Below are positions 59,818 to 64,000 of a stretch of 64,000 bases of DNA, piece by piece. Position 1 is the first letter of the stretch, and every line of letters starts with the position of its first letter. This DNA comes from Deinococcus hopiensis KR-140 (GTDB taxonomy: Bacteria > Deinococcota > Deinococci > Deinococcales > Deinococcaceae). Position numbers and translations under genes: made by a program. The DNA lies in NCBI RefSeq assembly GCF_900176165.1, contig NZ_FWWU01000009.1:1042001-1106000 (forward strand), in the 5' to 3' direction. The notes under the pieces were generated by a model, which worked only from the letters and a program-made list of their open reading frames with translations, was not told where the DNA came from and did not search any database.

Positions 59818-60480
59818 GTGACGCCCCACGTATTTGCAGACGGGGCCGTGGGGCCGGATGGACGCGGTGCATGGGGTGCGTACTTTCCTGGAGAGCCTGC
59901 GTACCGTCTTTTTGGAGATGTGAACACGCGGGAGTCGATGTCAGTCGAGGCGTACGCGGTGAAGGTGGCAGTAGCGCATGGACCTGTCTGCGATCAGCTT
60001 CTTGTGCACACGGATGCCAGCAGCCTGGTGGATCTGTTCCGGCCAGAGTCCGGAGGGGCGCTGGCCAGAGGGAGTCCGGCCGGACCTGCAGAACCTGAGC
60101 GCGAAGACCCTGGCCATCGCTGAACGCCGGGGAACGGCGCTGAAGTGCGTCTGGAATCCCCGGGAGAGTGCGCATCAGGGACGGGCACACCAGCTGGCCT
60201 CTCTTGGCCGCGAGAGGTTGCGCCTGCCCGCCACGGCCCATAGTGAGCTCACTGATGCGCACGTGCGGGGGCGCCGGGGGAGTAGACGGATCACGCGCGA
60301 AGTGAGCCTGCGTCTGACCCATCAAGCGGATCTGGTTGCGGCCTTGCCTGAGGTGCTGACGCCTTTCACGGTGGTCGACGTGCAGGCGCTGTCGTCGAGT
60401 CCCGCACCGTTTCAAGTGTGGCAGGCTCCGGAGGCAGCCGCGAGCAATGCGGGGCTGAAGTTGAGGCGAGTCCAGGCAGA
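59818..60480 (+). pseudogene. RNase H-fold gene, frameshifted and cut at ssrA
   Basis: The GTG start has TAGAGT (59806-59811) 6 bases upstream. VFADGAVGPDGRGAWGAYFP holds the first Asp of the RNase H active site, MSVEAYAVKVAVAHG the Glu and LLVHTDASSLVDLF the second Asp. Near 60070 (AGAGGGAG) the frame shifts by one base and coding resumes as VRPDLQNLSAKTLAIAERRG with SAHQGRAHQLA, the usual end of the RNase H fold. The new frame has no stop before it runs into the ssrA terminator, so the 3' end is lost. Confidence 0.65.
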
Positions 60481-60486
60481 GGAGAA

Positions 60487-60508
60487 CCCCCAGGCTTTCA
60501 CCTGGGGG
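60487..60508 (-). terminator. terminator of ssrA
   Basis: CCCCCAGG and CCTGGGGG pair with a 6-base loop, 4 bases after the CCA end of tmRNA. On the minus strand TTCTCC follows. It fits an intrinsic terminator for the tmRNA gene. Confidence 0.75.
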
Positions 60509-60512
60509 CTGT

Positions 60513-60943
<431 letters not shown>

Positions 60944-60997
60944 ATCACTGCTTCCCCAGTAGGTTATCCCTATTGGGGGACTAAATTTATCATAGCG

Positions 60998-61026
60998 ACC
61001 ATACATCATTGAGGTGATTGTTACAA
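60998..61026 (-). promoter_or_regulatory. promoter of ssrA
   Basis: On the minus strand TTGTAA (61021-61026), 17 bases and TATGGT (60998-61003) lie about 55 bases before the mature 5' end. TATGAT (60989-60994) is an alternative -10. The region is unusually AT-rich for this genome. A processed 5' leader is expected. Confidence 0.55.
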
Positions 61027-61112
61027 AGTGGCTTGATTGGATAAATGGGGTCTTCGGGGGAGCGCCGATCATCACTGAGCTCCCCTGCCAGGCCTGAGGA
61101 GAGATCTGTCCA

Positions 61113-61382
61113 GTGTGGAAATCTCTCCTGACGGCCCTCGTCGACCGCATCACCGTGATCGCTGCGCCATTTGGTGCCGACTCTGCCCTGAAAAGTGTCC
61201 CTCTGCCCGACGCGTCGGGGCGGCCCCCGTCGCGTCAGCTCGCGTTGGGCAAAGCTGCTCGGGTGAACATCATTCCCTGGAAACGCCTTGCCTCTGAACT
61301 GCTCGCCCAGGCTCCCGCCGACTCCCATGTCAACCAAAGAGCAGTTGTGGAGACCCATTTGAGGATTGATTCCAGTGTGTAG
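61113..61382 (+). CDS. small hypothetical protein between ssrA and tRNA-Lys
   Basis: 89 residues from a GTG start; GAGGAGA lies about 11 bases upstream. The sequence has one hydrophobic stretch (LLTALVDRITVIAAPFGAD) and a basic central part (RQLALGKAARVNIIPWKRLA). No family is recognised. It may be a remnant of the integrated element or a small native gene. Confidence 0.4.
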   Translation: MWKSLLTALVDRITVIAAPFGADSALKSVPLPDASGRPPSRQLALGKAARVNIIPWKRLASELLAQAPADSHVNQRAVVETHLRIDSSV

Positions 61383-61691
61383 TTGCATCCAGATCGAGAG
61401 CACGGGGAGCGATCCTCAGGGACGACTGAAATTCCCCTGATCCCCACCTGTGGCGCGGGGTACGGGGAGAGTCATCCCTCAACCCTGCAGCACAGGGTGG
61501 AGACCGCCAGCGCCCAAGCGGCACCACGCCCTGCGCCTGTTGCCAGCCTCTTGCCCCGGTCTCCGCGCCTGTGGCCACCCACTGATTCAGGCAAGCTCGA
61601 CCGCTTTTGAGCAAAGTCCCTCGTAAGGGTGTGTGAGGCAGGAGCCCAGCTGGTAGCAACTTGCTGGCGACGATCAGCCGCTCTTCACGCC
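61383..61691. other. 309 bases without a gene
   Basis: No supported coding sequence, repeat of the two families, or strong hairpin is seen. It is followed by the promoter of tRNA-Lys. Confidence 0.5.
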
Positions 61692-61720
61692 TTGCAATCC
61701 CTTGCACGACTGGCTATAGT
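61692..61720 (+). promoter_or_regulatory. promoter of tRNA-Lys
   Basis: TTGCAA (61692-61697), a 17-base spacer and TATAGT (61715-61720) precede the tRNA by 59 bases. Confidence 0.65.
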
Positions 61721-61779
61721 GCTCCAGCCACGAGGGCCCGAGCACGTGCAGAGGCAAAAAATCGGGCATATCCACCCTG

Positions 61780-61855
<76 letters not shown>

Positions 61856-61860
61856 AGAAA

Positions 61861-61887
61861 GACCTCGGCCCAGCCGGGGTCTTTTCA
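61861..61887 (+). terminator. terminator of tRNA-Lys
   Basis: GACCTCGG pairs with CCGGGGTC (one G-U type mismatch) and is followed by TTTTCATTT. It begins 6 bases after the CCA end. Confidence 0.85.
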
Positions 61888-62350
61888 TTTGATCTGCTTA
61901 CGTTGACGTCGCCCATAGGGCCACCGCGTCTCAACCCCGCCATTTGAGCAAGCTCAGGAGCTGCACCTGCAGAAGGAGGGGCAGAGCTCGGTGGCCGGGC
62001 CTCCCCCTCCCCCCTACGGGTTGGGAGGCGGTGAAGTTTGTGGCGTTGGGTACGAGGAACGGGGCGGGGCCGCAGGTGGCAGCGCGGCGCGCTGGGAAAG
62101 AAGGCGGCGTGCCTGAGGCCGGGCTGTGCCGCACGCCTCTTTCCCGTCCGTTCTCCTGCTTCTCGCCACCACCCCGGGAGCGCCCGCCGTAGGCGAGGTG
62201 GGCATGCTGGATTGGGATGGGGCCTCCTCAGACCATTCGTTTCTTCTCGGGGAGAGCTGCTGCGTCCCGGTACCTCTGCTCCATCGCCCTCCATGGCTGC
62301 TCAGAGGGTGGGAAATCAACGCTCCGCCTCCGGGGAGCCAACCCCCTGGC
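61888..62350. other. 463 bases without a supported gene
   Basis: Only overlapping short open frames on both strands. The stretch 61975-62060 has CCTCCCCCTCCCCCC-like tracts. No repeat of families 1 or 2 and no convincing start signals are seen. Confidence 0.45.
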
Positions 62351-63253
62351 TTAGCGGCCTTCGCGTGCGTCGGCCAGCACTTCGCCGGTCAGCGCCAGCG
62401 CGGCGGGGCCCAGGGGGCTGAGCGTCACGCCCATCAAAACGCCCAGCTTGTCGCGGCGGGCGCTCGAAAGGTAGGTCCAGCGCTCCAGGTCCGCACGGTG
62501 GGTACGGGCCGTCTCGTCGCGCAGGTAGCGCACCGCTCCATCGTAGTAGCCGCTTTGAAAGGCCGCGCGGGCGCGCTTTTCCTGCTCCACCAGTCCCAGT
62601 CCCCGCGTAGCGAGCAGTACCCGGCGTGCCTCGGCCTCGCCGCCAAAGCCGTACAGACCGTCGAGGTGATACACCGCCTTGGGAAAGCGCAGCCCGGCCG
62701 ACACGTGCCAGGCGTGGGGCAACCGGATCTCGAACTCCGGCCAGCGGTGGATGTGGGTCAGCAGGGCCGGATAGAGGAGGCTCACGGCCACTTGCCGGGC
62801 TTCGGCCAGGGCCAACAACTGTTCCTGCGCGCCGTGTCCGGGGCCGGTGTAGGCCCGCCGGGCTGCGTCCAGCCGCGCCGCAGCCTGGTTCAGGAGGTCC
62901 TCGCGGTGCGCCGCGAGGCGCTCGGCATTCAGGTTCCAGAGGGTGCGCTGAATGCGGCCGAAATTTCCGGTGGGGTCGTATACCACGCGGCTGGTGGCGA
63001 GCAGGGCGATGGGCGCTTCCTCGCGCGCCGTCTCCCAGTCGCGCCAGGCTTCGAGCTTCTCGAAGGGGTAGCGCTGCACCTTTACGCCGAGCCGCATCTC
63101 GGTGAGTGGCGAGAGCAGGCCCCGCTCGAAGGCCACAAAAGTGGGCTGGCTGCCCGTCCAGGCTTCTTCCGTGCCGTGGCTGCCGGCTTGGGCCACCGCC
63201 CGCACCTTGCGGTCAGCGACCAGCCGGTCTTGAATTTTCTCCGAATCCTGCAA
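62351..63253 (-). CDS. conserved-looking hypothetical protein, possibly nucleotidyltransferase-fold
   Basis: 300 residues from a TTG start with GGAGGG 5 bases upstream. The N-terminal half has the order of a polymerase-beta-like nucleotidyltransferase: a GS turn (AVAQAGSHGTEEAWT), then KLEAWRDWETAREEAPIALL and VVYDPTGNFGRIQ. The acidic DxD pair expected after the GS motif is not seen, so activity is doubtful. The C-terminal half is helical (AAARLDAARRAYTGPGHGAQ and later). There is no membrane segment. Family assignment is tentative. Confidence 0.6.
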   Translation of the reverse strand: MQDSEKIQDRLVADRKVRAVAQAGSHGTEEAWTGSQPTFVAFERGLLSPLTEMRLGVKVQRYPFEKLEAWRDWETAREEAPIALLATSRVVYDPTGNFGRIQRTLWNLNAERLAAHREDLLNQAAARLDAARRAYTGPGHGAQEQLLALAEARQVAVSLLYPALLTHIHRWPEFEIRLPHAWHVSAGLRFPKAVYHLDGLYGFGGEAEARRVLLATRGLGLVEQEKRARAAFQSGYYDGAVRYLRDETARTHRADLERWTYLSSARRDKLGVLMGVTLSPLGPAALALTGEVLADAREGR

Positions 63254-63317
63254 GCCTGCCCTCCGGCTCCAGCATAGCGGCAAGCCCGCGTGTTCCCGGA
63301 GACGCCCGGGCAAAGGT

Positions 63318-64000
63318 TCAGGCTTGATCTGTATCGAGCAGCAGCCTGGGCCGAAACTTCAGGCTGTCGGCCGCCACCAGGCAGGCGGGAATATCGCCCA
63401 CCTGCCGCAGGGCCCGCTCGGGCGGCACGCCGTGCAGGTGGCCGTACACGACCAAGTCCGGCCGCGCAGTCTCGATCACCGCCGTCAAGGGATTGGGCGG
63501 ATACGGCGGGCTGGCCGGCGGATAATGCAGCATCAGGATGAGGTGGTCGCCGGGCTGCCGCAGCCGAGCCGCCGCCTGGGTGCTCATCTTCAGCCGCTCG
63601 GCCTCGCGCAGCAGCAGCCGCCCATCATCCCCCGAGAGGGGCTCGTGCCCCGGCGTCAGCCAGCCGCGTGAGCCGCACACCACGACGCTCCCCACCCGCA
63701 CGGCGTCGTTTTGCAGGGCCAGCATTCCGGGCGGCAGGGCCGCGCGCAGCTTGCCCACGCTCGTCCACCAGTAGTCGTGGTTGCCACGCAGCAGCACCTT
63801 GGTGCCGGGCAATTCGGCCACCGGCGCGAGGTCTGTCAGGGCGTCAGGCAGGCGCATGGCCCACGACAGGTCGCCCGGCAGCAGCACGAGGTCATCTGGA
63901 CGCACCTCCTCGCGCCAACGCGTAAAAATTGCCTCCGGGTGTCCCGCCCAGTTTGGCCCGAAAACCGTCATCGGCTTGGGCGTCACGGTGGCGAGGTGCA
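63318..64000 (-). CDS. metallophosphoesterase, start beyond the window
   Basis: Calcineurin-like phosphoesterase of the YkuE/predicted phosphohydrolase group. The visible residues begin LHLATVTPKPMTVFG, so the DxH motif is cut at the window edge. VLLPGDLSWAM (GD), VLLRGNHDYWW (GNHD), LILMLHYPP (H) and LVVYGHLHG (GHxH) supply the other metal ligands. It hydrolyses a phosphoester; the substrate is unknown. The stop is 65 bases from the neighbouring gene start. Confidence 0.9.
   Translation of the reverse strand, partial: HLATVTPKPMTVFGPNWAGHPEAIFTRWREEVRPDDLVLLPGDLSWAMRLPDALTDLAPVAELPGTKVLLRGNHDYWWTSVGKLRAALPPGMLALQNDAVRVGSVVVCGSRGWLTPGHEPLSGDDGRLLLREAERLKMSTQAAARLRQPGDHLILMLHYPPASPPYPPNPLTAVIETARPDLVVYGHLHGVPPERALRQVGDIPACLVAADSLKFRPRLLLDTDQA

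Noticed and set aside
59818..60123. Programmed frameshift in the RNase H-like gene
   Set aside because: The slip site is only a GGG without a stimulatory hairpin or Shine-Dalgarno-like element, and the gene also lacks a stop, so simple decay is more likely.

Overview
The window is high-GC bacterial chromosome and reads as a Deinococcus or very close relative. Support comes from an alpha-aminoadipate lysine route (an LysW-type aminoadipate kinase and a homoisocitrate dehydrogenase), a tmRNA whose tag reads GNQNYALAA, several DinB-family genes, paired YsnF/PRC-barrel stress proteins, and about two dozen genes with a TAnnnT box 6-9 bases before the start codon and no Shine-Dalgarno sequence, which is the leaderless arrangement known in Deinococcus. 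Core genes (ffh, mraY, fabZ, icd, thrC, ssrA) show it is the main chromosome rather than a megaplasmid.

Layout. 0-11.9 kb: a family 5 solute-binding protein, a subtilisin lipoprotein, a four-gene envelope-lipid operon (fabZ, LptF/G-like permease, diacylglycerol glycosyltransferase-like, methyltransferase), a double-GNAT protein and an acyl-CoA dehydrogenase. 12-18.4 kb: class III aminotransferase, DinB, DUF4180, the glutamate semialdehyde dehydrogenase RocA and a ROK kinase. 18.4-19.6 kb: decayed coding sequence. 19.6-27.2 kb: one tightly overlapping ten-frame operon headed by two sugar ABC permeases, containing a 26-codon exported-peptide remnant but no solute-binding protein or ATPase. 27.6-36.5 kb: stress protein, icd, thrC, lysZ, an MFS exporter and a three-gene HAMP signalling operon. 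37-47.5 kb: a bacilliredoxin-like protein, an RNA methyltransferase-like protein, a 1.2 kb decayed stretch, mraY, a DinB pseudogene, homoisocitrate dehydrogenase, a split MnmC pair and two YsnF proteins. 47.8-56.6 kb: threonine aldolase, CPBP and Yip1 membrane proteins, AhpD-like, a thiolase/YCII/3-hydroxybutyryl-CoA dehydrogenase operon, a MazG-like protein and ffh. 56.6-61.9 kb: an accessory island. 62.3-64 kb: a hypothetical protein and a metallophosphoesterase cut by the window edge.

The island is the most unusual region. It starts in a tRNA-Lys gene severed at the anticodon loop and holds an integrase remnant, a broken macro-domain gene, and a complete plasmid replicon (eight 22-bp-spaced iterons in two opposed blocks upstream of a RepA-type initiator). 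It continues with a frameshifted RNase H-like gene that runs into the 3' end of ssrA, and ends at an intact tRNA-Lys. The simplest reading is an integrated and decaying plasmid.

Across the window lie six copies of a structured repeat of about 120 bp with GCGCA/TGCGC ends, often touching broken genes, and parts of a second repeat family. Most spans of a few hundred bases without a gene contain one of these repeats, a terminator or gene remnants.
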